Positions 50,668-59,682 of a stretch of DNA of 64,000 nt are shown in pieces. Under the pieces are notes generated by a model, which did no database searches, was not told where the DNA came from, and was given only the letters and a program-made list of their open reading frames with translations. Position 1 is the first letter of the stretch. Each line of letters starts with the position of its first letter. The position numbers and the translations under genes are program-made. This DNA is from Streptomyces olivochromogenes (lineage in GTDB: Bacteria; Actinomycetota; Actinomycetes; Streptomycetales; Streptomycetaceae): positions 297,783 to 361,782 of the forward strand of contig NZ_KQ948461.1 of assembly GCF_001514115.1 (NCBI RefSeq), in the 5' to 3' direction.

Positions 50668-51449
50668 CAGTGCCGCACCGTCCCTCGTGCCGACGGCGCG
50701 GAGACAGTGCGCCGTTCGATGTGTTTGTCCGCGGCCTGCTCCGGCGTCAGTTCCACCACACGCTGGACGAACACACCGGGGAGATGGATCTCGTCCGGGT
50801 CGAGCTCGCCGGGCTCGGCCAACTGCTCGACCTCGGCGATCGTGACGCGGCCGGCCATCGCGGCGAGCGGGTTGAAGTTACGGGCCGAGCGGTGGAAGAC
50901 GAGATTGCCGTGGCGGTCGCCCCTGGCGGCCCGCACCAGTGCGAAGTCGGTGGTGATGCCGTGCTCGAGCACATGACGCCGGCCGTCGAACTCGCGCACC
51001 TCCTTGGGCGGTGAGGTGACGGCCACGGTGCCGTCGGGGGCGTAACGCCAGGGCAGGCCGCCCTCGGCGACCTGGGTACCGACACCGGCGGGCGTGAAGA
51101 AGGCGGGGATGCCGCATCCGCCGGCGCGCAGGCGCTCGGCGAGCGTGCCCTGCGGCGTCAGTTCGACCAGCAGTTCACCGGAGAGGTACTGGCGCGCGAA
51201 CTCCTTGTTGTCGCCGACGTACGAGCCGGTGACGCGGGCTATGCGACCGGCGGCGAGCAGGATGCCCAGGCCGCCGCCGTCCACGCCGCAGTTGTTGGAG
51301 ACCACGCTCAGCCCGGTCACACCGGTCGCGTACAGCGCGCGGATCAGCACGTCGGGGACGCCGCTGAGGCCGAAGCCGCCCACGGCCAGGGACGCTCCGT
51401 CCATGACGTCTGCCAGTGCCTCCTCGGCCGTGGCAACCACCTTGTCCAT
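50667..51449 (-). CDS. pcaI: 3-oxoadipate CoA-transferase, subunit A
   Basis: A 260-residue alpha subunit starting MDKVVATAEEALADVMDGAS. GGFGLSGVPDVLIRAL is the CoA-binding glycine motif, with SNNCGVDGGGLGILLAAGRI, ELTPQGTLAERLRAGGCGIP and FFTPAGVGT following. It is coupled to subunit B and preceded by the aromatic hydroxylase gene 116 bp upstream. It activates the product of hydroxyquinol ring cleavage. Confidence 0.92.
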   Translation of the reverse strand: MDKVVATAEEALADVMDGASLAVGGFGLSGVPDVLIRALYATGVTGLSVVSNNCGVDGGGLGILLAAGRIARVTGSYVGDNKEFARQYLSGELLVELTPQGTLAERLRAGGCGIPAFFTPAGVGTQVAEGGLPWRYAPDGTVAVTSPPKEVREFDGRRHVLEHGITTDFALVRAARGDRHGNLVFHRSARNFNPLAAMAGRVTIAEVEQLAEPGELDPDEIHLPGVFVQRVVELTPEQAADKHIERRTVSAPSARGTVRH

Positions 51450-51565
51450 GTGCACTGCGCTCCGTTCCGGTCCGGCAGACTCGCCCCGAGCGGTGTCTGC
51501 CTCTGTTCGGGTTTCCGTGTGGGGGTGTGAGTGTGTGGCTGTACGCGGGTGTCGCGTCGTGGTCG

Positions 51566-53329
51566 TCAGCGGTGCAGTACGGTCCTCAGGGCTTCGAGCA
51601 GCTCGCCGTATGCCGCGGAGTCGGCGTCCGGCGCCGAAGAGGCCCGCCAGGCGATGTGCCCGTCCGGGCGGACGAGCAGGCACCCGTCCTCGGCCACTTC
51701 CGATGTCCGGCGCCACTCGCCGTAGGCGTCGCGGCTGTCCTCGGCGCCGATGCGGACGCACTTCAGGGGAATCCCCAGGACCTCGGCGCAGTCGGCCGCG
51801 GCCGACTCCCACACGCCACCGGACAGGCCGGTGATCAGTGTGAGGGTTCCCTTGCCGACGAGGTCCAGTGTGGACAGGCGGTGGCCGTACCCGTCGACGA
51901 GCCAGGCGTGCGGGAGTTTCGCGCCGGGGCGGGTCGTCGGCTGGTGGAAGAGCTCCGGATCCCGGGTCCATTCCTCGGTGGTGCCGGTGTCCTGGACGAC
52001 CGCGGAGGAGTCGTAGCGCTGGTTCATCTCGACGCCATGGGCGTTGAACTCGTAGTTCTTCAGCTGAATGGCCTCTTCCAGCGCCTGCCGTCGCTTGGTG
52101 CCCTCGGCCGTCCCGCTGCGGCACGCGGCGAGACCGTCGACGATGTCCTCCTCCTCGCTGTACTCGTCGAGTCCCAGTGCCTGGAAGATCGGGCCGAACT
52201 GGTCGCGGCTGAGGTTGGCGCGATCGACGATCTGCCGGCCGACCGGTGCCCGCTCCGCGGTGTACGTGTCGAGGAGCCCTGGTCCTGCCTGACCGCGGAT
52301 GACCATTGCCAGCTTCCAGGCGAGGTTGTACGAGTCCTGGATCGAGGTGTTGGAACCGAGGCCGTTGGACGGCGGGTGCCGGTGCACCGCGTCCCCGGCG
52401 CAGAAGACCCGCCCGGCCGAATACGTCGTGGCATAGCTGTGGTTGACCGTCCACAGCGAGCTCGACGTGATCTCGACGGGAATGTCGCGGTCGCCGATGA
52501 GGTCGTGGACGATGTCACGGGCGGTCGCCTCGTCCATGTGGGGCGGGGGCTGGTCGATGTCGTATCCCCACACCAGCAGCCATTCGTTCCACGGCCGCAC
52601 CATGCGCACCAGCCCCATGCCGATGCCGCCCATGTGGGCGCCGGGCCGCATCACCCAGTACAGAACGCTCGGGCGGTGGGCCACGTGCCGGGACAGGTCG
52701 GCCTTGAAGACGATGTTCATGCTGCCGGCCTTGCCGCTCTGCCCGGCGATCGGCAGTCCGATCTGTTCCGCCACGCTGCTGCGGCCGCCGTCCGCACCGA
52801 TCAGGTAGCGGGCTCGCACGGTGAACTCGTCTCCGCGCACCCGGTCCCGGAGCCGGGCGGTGACGCCGTCGGCGTCCTGTTCCAGGCTGAGGAACTCGGT
52901 GTCGAAACGGATCTTGGCTCCCCGCGCGGCGGCGTTCTTCACCAGGATCGGTTCCAGAAAGGTCTGCGGAAGGTCGATCATCTGCGCGGGGCTTGCGGCG
53001 CCGTACTCGGTCGCCGCGTGCGGGCCGGTGCCCCAGCTGCGGATCCGGCCGATCTCCTCGCCGGCCAGGGCGGTGCACAGAACGGTGTCGCCCATGAGTT
53101 CGGCGGGGCTCCCGGCCGCGGCGGCTTCGCCGTCCACGCCGAGGTCGCGCAGTACCTCCATGGTGCGCTGGTTGGTGATGTGCGCGCGGGGGGTGTCGGC
53201 CAGCCAGCCGTACTTGGTGACGAGCAGGGTGCGAATGCCGTACGTGGCCAGGAGCAGGGCCGCGGATCCACCGGCGGGGCCACTGCCGACCACGAGGACG
53301 TCGGTGTCGTAGGTGTGGGTCGAGTCCAT
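51566..53329 (-). CDS. FAD-dependent aromatic hydroxylase (TfdB/resorcinol hydroxylase type)
   Basis: A 587-residue class A flavin monooxygenase. The FAD-ADP motif is VLVVGSGPAGGSAALLLATY, and the second FAD motif is AGDAVHRHPPSNGLGSNTSI, nearly as in chlorophenol hydroxylases. A C-terminal thioredoxin-like domain covers about residues 430-587. It would hydroxylate a phenol with NAD(P)H and O2. Given the downstream fusion enzyme, resorcinol or another precursor of hydroxyquinol is the best guess. It lies 14 bp downstream of the fusion gene. Confidence 0.88.
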   Translation of the reverse strand: MDSTHTYDTDVLVVGSGPAGGSAALLLATYGIRTLLVTKYGWLADTPRAHITNQRTMEVLRDLGVDGEAAAAGSPAELMGDTVLCTALAGEEIGRIRSWGTGPHAATEYGAASPAQMIDLPQTFLEPILVKNAAARGAKIRFDTEFLSLEQDADGVTARLRDRVRGDEFTVRARYLIGADGGRSSVAEQIGLPIAGQSGKAGSMNIVFKADLSRHVAHRPSVLYWVMRPGAHMGGIGMGLVRMVRPWNEWLLVWGYDIDQPPPHMDEATARDIVHDLIGDRDIPVEITSSSLWTVNHSYATTYSAGRVFCAGDAVHRHPPSNGLGSNTSIQDSYNLAWKLAMVIRGQAGPGLLDTYTAERAPVGRQIVDRANLSRDQFGPIFQALGLDEYSEEEDIVDGLAACRSGTAEGTKRRQALEEAIQLKNYEFNAHGVEMNQRYDSSAVVQDTGTTEEWTRDPELFHQPTTRPGAKLPHAWLVDGYGHRLSTLDLVGKGTLTLITGLSGGVWESAAADCAEVLGIPLKCVRIGAEDSRDAYGEWRRTSEVAEDGCLLVRPDGHIAWRASSAPDADSAAYGELLEALRTVLHR

Positions 53330-53343
53330 GAGACTGCTCCAGG

Positions 53344-55335
53344 TCAGTGTGCGGGGCCGTCGGCCAGGCGGGCGATGCGGAAGGTGAACTGCAGGCTGCG
53401 CCACTCCCCGTCGACGGCACGGCCGTCCGGGGTCGGCCCTACCTGGGGTGCGAAATCCACGATCAGGCCCTCCTTGACGCCGAACACGGTGTCGGAGTCG
53501 ATGTAGTGGCCGCCCTTCACGAACAACTGGGTGACCAGGCGCTGGTGGCCGGCGGCGGAGATCATGAAGTGCAGGTGGGGCGCACGGTAGGGATGACGTT
53601 CGACGGCCTGGAGCAGCTGTCCCACCGGTCCGTCGTCCGGGATCGGGTACTCGGCCGGCAGGGTCGTCCAGAAGCGCAGGCGTCCCTGTTCGTCGGTGCG
53701 CAGGCGGCCCCGCAGCACCGGTCCGTCGAACTCGGGCAACTGGACGTCGTAGAAACCGTCCTTGTTGGCCTGCCAGACGTCCGTGACGGCATCCGGTACG
53801 GGCCGTCCGTCCGTGTCGGTGATGAGGATGTCGGCCCACAGGGGGATGCCGGCCACCCCCTGTGAGATGTCGCCGCCCTGTGCGGTTTCCGGCGGGCCGT
53901 CCGTGTAGAAGGGGCCGAGGACCGCTGACGGTGTGGTCTGCGGGGTGCGTGAATGGGTGAGCAGGTCGACGATGCTGGAGACCCCGAGTGTGTCGGACAG
54001 CAGCACGAACTCCTGGCGGGTGCTGGTGGAGATCTGTCCGGTGCGGGTCAGGAAGTCGATGGCCTGCTCCCACTCGGATTCGGTGACGTCATTGCTCGTC
54101 ACGAAGTGGTGCAGGTGCCGTACGAGGTCGCTGAGCAGCTGCCTGCCCCGCGGATCGGGTGCGTCGGCGAAGCTCTCCACGACCTGGGCGGTCAGGCGCT
54201 CCACGTCCGAAGCCACTCCGTGCGCCGCGGGGGCCGACAGCCCAGGGGTTCGCGGAGCAGGAGCCGGCGCCGCGGGAACCGTCGGCCGGCGGCCCTGCCA
54301 GGCATCGCCCAACAGGCTCTCGATTCCCCCGGCCGTCAGCTCACGGGGGTTGGGGTACGGCGTGGCGACCGCCAGCCGCGCGGCCTGCGGCAGATCCGCC
54401 TCCGCCATGCCCAGTTCACGCAGCGAGGTGGGGCCCCCGAGCGAGGTGATCAGGTCGAACATCCCGCTCGGAGCGTCCGGCACGCCGAGTGCGCCGGCGA
54501 TGCGGGTCATGGCGTACCGAGCGGCCGGGGCGTTGTAGGCCATCGCGTGCGGCAGGATCACGGTGTGTGTCGCGGCGTGCGCCAGGTCGAACGCGCCCCC
54601 CAGCGTGTGGCACAGCTTGTGATGCAGGCCCATACCGACGGAGCCGAGGCAGGTACCGGCCAGCCACGCGGCACGCAGGAGGTCGGCGCGGGCCTCGGTG
54701 TCGGACGGCTCGGCCACGAGAGCCGGCAGGGCGCGGGCGCTCAGCGCGATCGCGTCGAGCGCCATGGCGTCGATGACGGGGTTCGCCTGTGGCGCGTACA
54801 GGGCTTCCACGGCGTGTGCCATGGCGTTGACCGCGCTGGTGACCGACAGGCCCACCGGCAGGCCGAGGGTGAACTCGACGTCGTAGACGACGGTCTCGGG
54901 CAGGATCGCGGGGGAGGCCACCGTGTTCTTGCGTCCGTCCTGTGTCTCGCCGAGGACGGGGGTGACTTCGGAACCCGCGTAGGTGGTGGGAAGGATCAGT
55001 TGCGGCAGATCGGTGCGGAGCGCGAGTGCCTTGGCCAGCCCCGTGGTGGAACCGCCGCCGACGGCCACCAGGCAGTCGGCGGAGTGTTCCCGAAGGACGT
55101 CGAGGGCCCGTTCGGTCACGTCGACCGGAGTGTGCATGGTGGCGCCGTCGAACTCCGCCACGATGACGTCACCGAGGACATCACGGACTCGGGCGGCGGC
55201 CTTGGCCACCGACGGAGTGGACAGGAGGAGGACTCGAAAACAGCCGAGTCGCTCGACCTCCTCACGGACCTGGCCGACCGTTCCGGTGCCGAAGACGATC
55301 CGCGAGGGATGGGAGGTGTACACGAAATTCCTCAT
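53344..55335 (-). CDS. Fused maleylacetate reductase and hydroxyquinol 1,2-dioxygenase
   Basis: A single 663-residue chain. Residues 1-347 are a maleylacetate reductase of the iron-alcohol-dehydrogenase superfamily: VAVGGGSTTGLAKALALRTD and PTTYAGSEVTP bind NAD, and HHKLCHTLGGAFDLAHAATH is the family signature. A Pro/Ala-rich linker spans about 348-372. Residues 375-663 are an intradiol dioxygenase with helical N-terminal dimer region and iron ligands Tyr529, Tyr563, His587 and His589 (RAPHLHF). The order is reversed relative to the pathway: the dioxygenase makes maleylacetate and the reductase turns it into 3-oxoadipate. The frame is continuous, with no sign of a sequencing join. Confidence 0.93.
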   Translation of the reverse strand: MRNFVYTSHPSRIVFGTGTVGQVREEVERLGCFRVLLLSTPSVAKAAARVRDVLGDVIVAEFDGATMHTPVDVTERALDVLREHSADCLVAVGGGSTTGLAKALALRTDLPQLILPTTYAGSEVTPVLGETQDGRKNTVASPAILPETVVYDVEFTLGLPVGLSVTSAVNAMAHAVEALYAPQANPVIDAMALDAIALSARALPALVAEPSDTEARADLLRAAWLAGTCLGSVGMGLHHKLCHTLGGAFDLAHAATHTVILPHAMAYNAPAARYAMTRIAGALGVPDAPSGMFDLITSLGGPTSLRELGMAEADLPQAARLAVATPYPNPRELTAGGIESLLGDAWQGRRPTVPAAPAPAPRTPGLSAPAAHGVASDVERLTAQVVESFADAPDPRGRQLLSDLVRHLHHFVTSNDVTESEWEQAIDFLTRTGQISTSTRQEFVLLSDTLGVSSIVDLLTHSRTPQTTPSAVLGPFYTDGPPETAQGGDISQGVAGIPLWADILITDTDGRPVPDAVTDVWQANKDGFYDVQLPEFDGPVLRGRLRTDEQGRLRFWTTLPAEYPIPDDGPVGQLLQAVERHPYRAPHLHFMISAAGHQRLVTQLFVKGGHYIDSDTVFGVKEGLIVDFAPQVGPTPDGRAVDGEWRSLQFTFRIARLADGPAH

Positions 55336-55548
55336 GGGGGTCCGCCTTCGCGTGTGCCGTGGGTCCCTGAATTTCTGACTCTGAGTGTGGGGACGGCGGG
55401 CGCTTTGACTCCTGCACGTTTCGAGCGTGTTTCTGCAGGATCGGCGCGGTGCTCTTGCCCGGGCGGGGCGAGAGGTGGGGGCGCGAGGTGGATGCGGTGC
55501 CTGTGCTGCGCCGCAGGAAAGGGGCGGGGCGGGCCGCGGAACGCGTCG

Positions 55549-56457
55549 TCAGCCCGCGCGCCGGACCGCGGCGGGGGTCGTGCCGAGCTTGGCGCGCATC
55601 ACGCGCGTCAGGTGTTCCTGATGGGAGAAGCCGCAGTGGACGGCCACGTCGGGGATGGGCAGGACCGTGGTGCGCAGCATCCGGCGTGCGTGGTCCAGCC
55701 GCAGCTGCAACAGGAACTGGTGCGGAGATTTTCCGGTGCTGGTCCTGAACTGCCGACTGAACTGGCTCGCGCTGAGCCCGGTGGCCGCGGCCAGATCGGA
55801 GACGCGCAGCGGGTCGGAGATGTGCTGCTCCATCAACTCCCGTGCGGACACGAGCTGTTGAGTGGTCAGTCCCGACATCGCGCCGGCCGGAGCGGCGGGC
55901 CGACCGGCCGTGTGCGCGTGGGCGAGCTGGGCGGCGAGCATGCCGACGAGGTGATCGACGTAGGTGCGCGCGGAGGGCTCCCACTGCCGCACGACGCCGT
56001 CCAGAGCCAGCATGACCTGCTCGATCAGGGGATCCGAGCTGCCCAGTTCCTCGGCGAGTTCCACCGCCTCACGGCCGCCGTGCGCTTCCTGGAGGGCCGA
56101 GTCGCTGAGATAGAGGTGGACGGTGTCGAGGCCACCCTGGAGTTCTACATCCAGCGCGCGACCTGCCGGGTGGACGAAGAGCCCTCCTGCCGGAATCCGC
56201 TGGGCCCGCACCGACCGGCCGGACCGGCGTCGGACGGTCACCGGGCCACTGAGGTGAAGGATCAGCAGATGAGTCGGCGCACCGTCGAAGGTCGAGCGGT
56301 ACGGCGTTTCCCGCTGGGTGGACAGATACGCGTGCTCCCAGCCCAGACCCGAGCTCGTCCGTTCCGGGGCGACCCAGGCCTGGCGCAGGATGCCACCGGT
56401 GTCGAGGAGCCCCAGCTCAGACATAGTTCCATCCCCGATCTCGGCGGTGGTGCCCAT
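55549..56457 (-). CDS. AraC-family regulator of the hydroxyquinol operon
   Basis: A 302-residue protein with GGGAGG upstream of the ATG. The N-terminal 190 residues form a cupin-like sensor of the AraC-binding type (PTHLLILHLSGPVTVRRRSG). The C-terminal double helix-turn-helix is VSDLAAATGLSASQFSRQFR and PIPDVAVHCGFSHQEHLTRV. It is located 213 bp upstream of the fusion gene in the same direction. Likely an activator that responds to the aromatic substrate or an intermediate. Confidence 0.9.
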   Translation of the reverse strand: MGTTAEIGDGTMSELGLLDTGGILRQAWVAPERTSSGLGWEHAYLSTQRETPYRSTFDGAPTHLLILHLSGPVTVRRRSGRSVRAQRIPAGGLFVHPAGRALDVELQGGLDTVHLYLSDSALQEAHGGREAVELAEELGSSDPLIEQVMLALDGVVRQWEPSARTYVDHLVGMLAAQLAHAHTAGRPAAPAGAMSGLTTQQLVSARELMEQHISDPLRVSDLAAATGLSASQFSRQFRTSTGKSPHQFLLQLRLDHARRMLRTTVLPIPDVAVHCGFSHQEHLTRVMRAKLGTTPAAVRRAG

Positions 56458-56778
56458 GCGAGCCTCCCATACGGTCGGCGATCCGGTCCATATTGTTGAG
56501 TGCTAAATCATTGGCGGATATTCCCGTCGGAGAGGGGGCGGGTCGGTCGGCGGGACGCAGGTGAACGGTCGGGTCGGTCGGGCGGGCCGGGTCCGGAACC
56601 CAACCCACTACCGGCGTGGGCGGCCGGACCGGGGCCCACCGATGGCGGCCTCGCCGATGGTGACCCCGCCGGAGGTGCGGCGGCTCGGGACGACACGGTC
56701 GTCGGGCGGTTGCGTGAACGTTGTCCGTGTCATCCCGGTGGAGCCTGGCCTGCCAGGGCGCCGAGGAGGCTCAGCGGC
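56458..56778. other. Gap upstream of AraC gene
   Basis: A 321-bp stretch with no credible gene. It holds the promoter region of the araC-type gene (AT-richer around 56490-56520) and the 3' flank of the SnoaL gene. Confidence 0.5.
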
Positions 56779-57357
56779 TCAGTGGCTCGGTCCCGGGTTG
56801 CCCTGCGGGCGGCCGGCCGCCTCGACGGCTTTCGCCGTGACGTCGGTCGCGGCGCGCGTGGCCCTTCCGGTCACCCGCCAGGCGACCATGCGCAGCGCTG
56901 TGGCCGGAGTGGGCGGGAAGACGCCGAGCTGGCCCAGCATGGTCACGTCGTCGCGCACCGCTTCGTGTCCGACCACTTTGCCGTCGCGGAGTTCGAGCAC
57001 GTGGATCTGCTCGAAGTCGATGTCACGACCGGTGGGGGGTATGGCCTGGTCGAGAGCGCCGTCACGGAAGCGGACGAAGGGGCCTGTGTGGCGGCCCTGC
57101 ATACGAAGCCGTACCCAGACCTGCTCGTCGTTGTGGGCGATGCCGAGGACGGGGAAGGCCAGGTCGCTGAAGGCGAAGCGCATCCACGCGCCGGAGGCGA
57201 GGACTCCCGCCGGTCCGGGGAGTGCGCAGGCCGTGGGTGACACGGCTGCCTCGCGGTTGTGGAAGTCCTCGTGCACCACCTCGGCGGCCAGTGCCGGATC
57301 GCCTGTCTCGAGGACCCGGAAGAGTCCGTGGGCCAGGTCCGTGGCATCCATGCCCAT
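56779..57357 (-). CDS. SnoaL-like ester-cyclase-type protein
   Basis: A 192-residue protein. HGLFRVLETGDPALAAEVVH, GPAGVLASGAWMRFAFSDLA, and IPPTGRDIDFEQIHVLELRD with KVVGHEAVRDDVTMLGQLG follow the SnoaL pattern of polyketide cyclases and related enzymes. A C-terminal tail of about 40 residues follows. It is divergent from a tetR gene. No polyketide genes are nearby, so it may act in detoxification. Confidence 0.85.
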   Translation of the reverse strand: MGMDATDLAHGLFRVLETGDPALAAEVVHEDFHNREAAVSPTACALPGPAGVLASGAWMRFAFSDLAFPVLGIAHNDEQVWVRLRMQGRHTGPFVRFRDGALDQAIPPTGRDIDFEQIHVLELRDGKVVGHEAVRDDVTMLGQLGVFPPTPATALRMVAWRVTGRATRAATDVTAKAVEAAGRPQGNPGPSH

Positions 57358-57514
57358 TGCGTTGATCCCTTTCGGCGGGTGTGCGATCTGAGGGGTGACG
57401 GCGACCGGTCCGAGGGGACAGGTGGCGCGGTCGTAGCCGGTGCCGAGCGTGAGGCCGGTCGGCGAGATATTGAGGTTATAGCACGCCTAATGAATTCACC
57501 CTTAGGATGACACC

Positions 57515-58126
57515 ATGCCGTCCAAGCGCCGCTACGTCTCCCCGCTGCGCGAGCAGGCCGCCGCACGGACGCGGGCACTGATCCTCGGTCAGGCCACGGA
57601 ACTGTTCGCCGAACACGGCTACGGTCGTGTGACCGTCGCCGACATCGCTTCGGCGGCCGGCGTCGCCTCGAAGACCGTCTTCGCGAGCGTCGGGAGCAAG
57701 AGCGACATCCTGAACCGGATCGTCGACCAGGGCGTGATCGCCTCTGGCTACGAGCAGGCCATGGAGGACCTGCTCGCCCTGCGGACGCCGGAGTCGGTCC
57801 TGAAAGCCCTGGCCCACGGCACGCGGATGGGCAACGAGGGGCAGTTCGCCGTGCATGAAGCGATCCACAAGGCGCTGCCCGTGCATGAGAACGGCGAGGC
57901 GCTGTGGGAGCGCGCGACCGCGGCGTACCGGGACGCACTCCGCGCGGCCGCCCACCATCTGCACCACCTGACTCCGCCGCCCTCCCATTCGGTGAAGGAG
58001 ACGGCAGACCTGCTCTGGTACTGGTTCGGTCCTACCGGCTGGCGAACGCTCGTGGTGGAGAACGGCTGGTCATGGGAGCGCGCCGAGGAAGTCCTCTACC
58101 GCACTTCGGTCGCCACCCTTCGCTGA
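57515..58126 (+). CDS. TetR-family regulator
   Basis: A 203-residue protein with the helix-turn-helix VTVADIASAAGVASKTVFAS. The ATG lies just after TAGGAT (57502-57507). That element could be a -10 box giving a leaderless mRNA, or its AGGA could serve as a weak ribosome-binding site. It is divergent from the SnoaL gene, which it may repress. Confidence 0.88.
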   Translation: MPSKRRYVSPLREQAAARTRALILGQATELFAEHGYGRVTVADIASAAGVASKTVFASVGSKSDILNRIVDQGVIASGYEQAMEDLLALRTPESVLKALAHGTRMGNEGQFAVHEAIHKALPVHENGEALWERATAAYRDALRAAAHHLHHLTPPPSHSVKETADLLWYWFGPTGWRTLVVENGWSWERAEEVLYRTSVATLR

Positions 58127-58353
58127 CACCGTTCGCCGAAAGCCGCCTGTGCGACGGCGCTGGTCCGGACGCTGCTCGACAGTTCCATACGCGCTCAGGA
58201 CTCATTCCGGCGGCTTCCCGGCGGGGTATTGCTCGGGCCGATCGCGTCGCTCGTGCCCTACGGATGGGTTCGTCGAGGTGCGATCAGCGGCAGACTTTGG
58301 AAAGGTCCCGGCCGTGAGCCGGGGCGATCCGGCGGTCCGGAAGGGAGACCGAG

Positions 58354-58806
58354 ATGGCACGAGTTCTCTACACGGCGGAGGCAACCGTGACCGGCGGCCG
58401 TGTGAGCGGCCACGGGCGCACACAGGACGGAGTCCTGGACGTCCAGCTCCGTGTGCCGAAGGAGATGGGCGGCGACGGGGGTGGCACGAACCCCGAACAG
58501 CTCTTCGCGGTGGGCTATGCGGCCTGCTTCGAGGGCGCACTCGGCGTGGTGGGCCGTCGCGAAAGGGTCGAAACCGGCGACGCTTCGATCGACAGCCGTG
58601 TCAGCCTCCTGCCCACCGAGGACCGTGGCTTCGCACTGGCCGTGGAGCTTCGCGTGACCCTGCCACAGATCTCGGATCCCGAGCGGGCGGCGCAGATCGT
58701 CGCCGCAGCACATCAGGTGTGTCCCTACTCGAACGCCACCCGGGGCAACATCGACGTCACCTTGACCGCCAACGGTCACGAGGTCGACTCGGGCGTCGGC
58801 GACTGA
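58354..58806 (+). CDS. ohr: Organic hydroperoxide resistance protein (Ohr)
   Basis: A 150-residue OsmC/Ohr-fold peroxidase with AAGGGAG upstream. The peroxidatic cysteine is Cys58 (GYAACFEGAL) and the resolving cysteine is Cys123 (HQVCPYSNATRGN). It reduces organic hydroperoxides using dihydrolipoyl proteins. The usual OhrR gene is not next to it; the flanking regulators are of TetR type. Confidence 0.93.
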   Translation: MARVLYTAEATVTGGRVSGHGRTQDGVLDVQLRVPKEMGGDGGGTNPEQLFAVGYAACFEGALGVVGRRERVETGDASIDSRVSLLPTEDRGFALAVELRVTLPQISDPERAAQIVAAAHQVCPYSNATRGNIDVTLTANGHEVDSGVGD

Positions 58807-58873
58807 GTCGGCGCCGCCTGGACCTGGCTCACTCCCGGCGGGGGAGCGGCTCCTCCTGGGTCGGGCCACCACA

Positions 58874-58912
58874 GCGATAGGTGGGCGCGGTACGGCGACA
58901 GGTGGGCACGGT
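58874..58912. repeat. Two 18-bp direct repeats
   Basis: GCGATAGGTGGGCGCGGT (58874-58891) and GCGACAGGTGGGCACGGT (58895-58912) match at 16 of 18 bases with a 21-bp period, between the convergent ohr and tetR genes. Confidence 0.55.
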
Positions 58913-58930
58913 CGCCGCGGGTGGTCCGTC

Positions 58931-59524
58931 TCAGTCCGGGACGGCGGCCTCGACCAGGGCCGCGGCCACGGTGCGGGCCGCTGTGTCGGCGCTGGGGTCG
59001 CGGTCCAGCCAGGCACTGATCCCGGCGCCGTCGTAGAGCAGGATCAGTTGGTGCGCGAGTGACTTCGCGTCCGTGGCGCCTGCCTGCTGGGCGAGGTCGA
59101 AGAACAGCTCGTGCAACCAGGTGCGGTAGTCCTGGGCGGTCTGTTCGACGACACCGCCGGGCGGCGCGTCGGCACTCGCGCTGATGAACGCGCAGCCGCG
59201 GAACCCAGGCTCGGTGAACGACAGACCCTGCACCTCGAACGCGCCGACCAGGCGCTCTTTCGGGGTGTCGTAGCGGGCTTCGAGTTCGCGTGCCATGCGC
59301 TCGGCGGTCGCCGTGTGCCGTGCCTGGAGATAGGCGCGGACCAGTCCGTCCTTGCTCCCGAAGGCGCTGTACAGCGTTGCCTTGGCGACTCCGGCGTGCT
59401 CGATGACGCGGTCGATCCCGACCGACTGGACTCCTTCGGCGTAGAACAGCTCGTTGGCGGCGGCGAGCAGCCGCGCCCGTGCGGCCACGCTGCGTTCCCG
59501 GGGGGACAGGACCTTCTCAGACAT
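58931..59524 (-). CDS. TetR-family regulator of the SDR operon
   Basis: A 197-residue protein with the helix-turn-helix VGIDRVIEHAGVAKATLYSA. EPGFRGCAFISASADAP in the ligand domain is typical of actinobacterial NemR-like TetRs. It is divergent from two SDR genes. The 160-bp shared promoter carries three related palindromes, which it probably binds. Confidence 0.9.
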   Translation of the reverse strand: MSEKVLSPRERSVAARARLLAAANELFYAEGVQSVGIDRVIEHAGVAKATLYSAFGSKDGLVRAYLQARHTATAERMARELEARYDTPKERLVGAFEVQGLSFTEPGFRGCAFISASADAPPGGVVEQTAQDYRTWLHELFFDLAQQAGATDAKSLAHQLILLYDGAGISAWLDRDPSADTAARTVAAALVEAAVPD

Positions 59525-59538
59525 GGGTGAAACATTAG

Positions 59539-59656
59539 CAGACAGATCTGTCTGTCTTCAATTGTTCGCCCATTTCCCGCCGATCCCCACCTGTCTCCCT
59601 TGACTCATCCAGACAGGTCTGTCTAGGTTGGAATTGTTGCCAGACAGACCGGTCTG
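59539..59656. promoter_or_regulatory. Three TetR operator copies with an SDR promoter
   Basis: Copies are CAGACAGATCTGTCTG (59539-59554, perfect palindrome), AGACAGGTCTGTCT (59611-59624) and CAGACCGGTCTG (59645-59656). TTGACT (59600-59605) and TAGGTT (59624-59629) form a promoter with 18-bp spacing, and copy two fills that spacer. Copy one lies 15 bp before the tetR start. Bound repressor would shut both directions. Confidence 0.8.
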
Positions 59657-59682
59657 GATGACATCTTTGGAAGGCGCATCCC

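Noticed and set aside
53344..55335. Treating the fusion gene as two genes or an assembly artefact
   Set aside because: The frame is continuous, the linker has normal composition, and there is no ribosome-binding site or good start at the domain boundary.
53953..56499. An 848-codon plus-strand frame
   Set aside because: It is antisense to the fusion enzyme and AraC genes and shows repetitive Gly/Arg/Val composition without domains.
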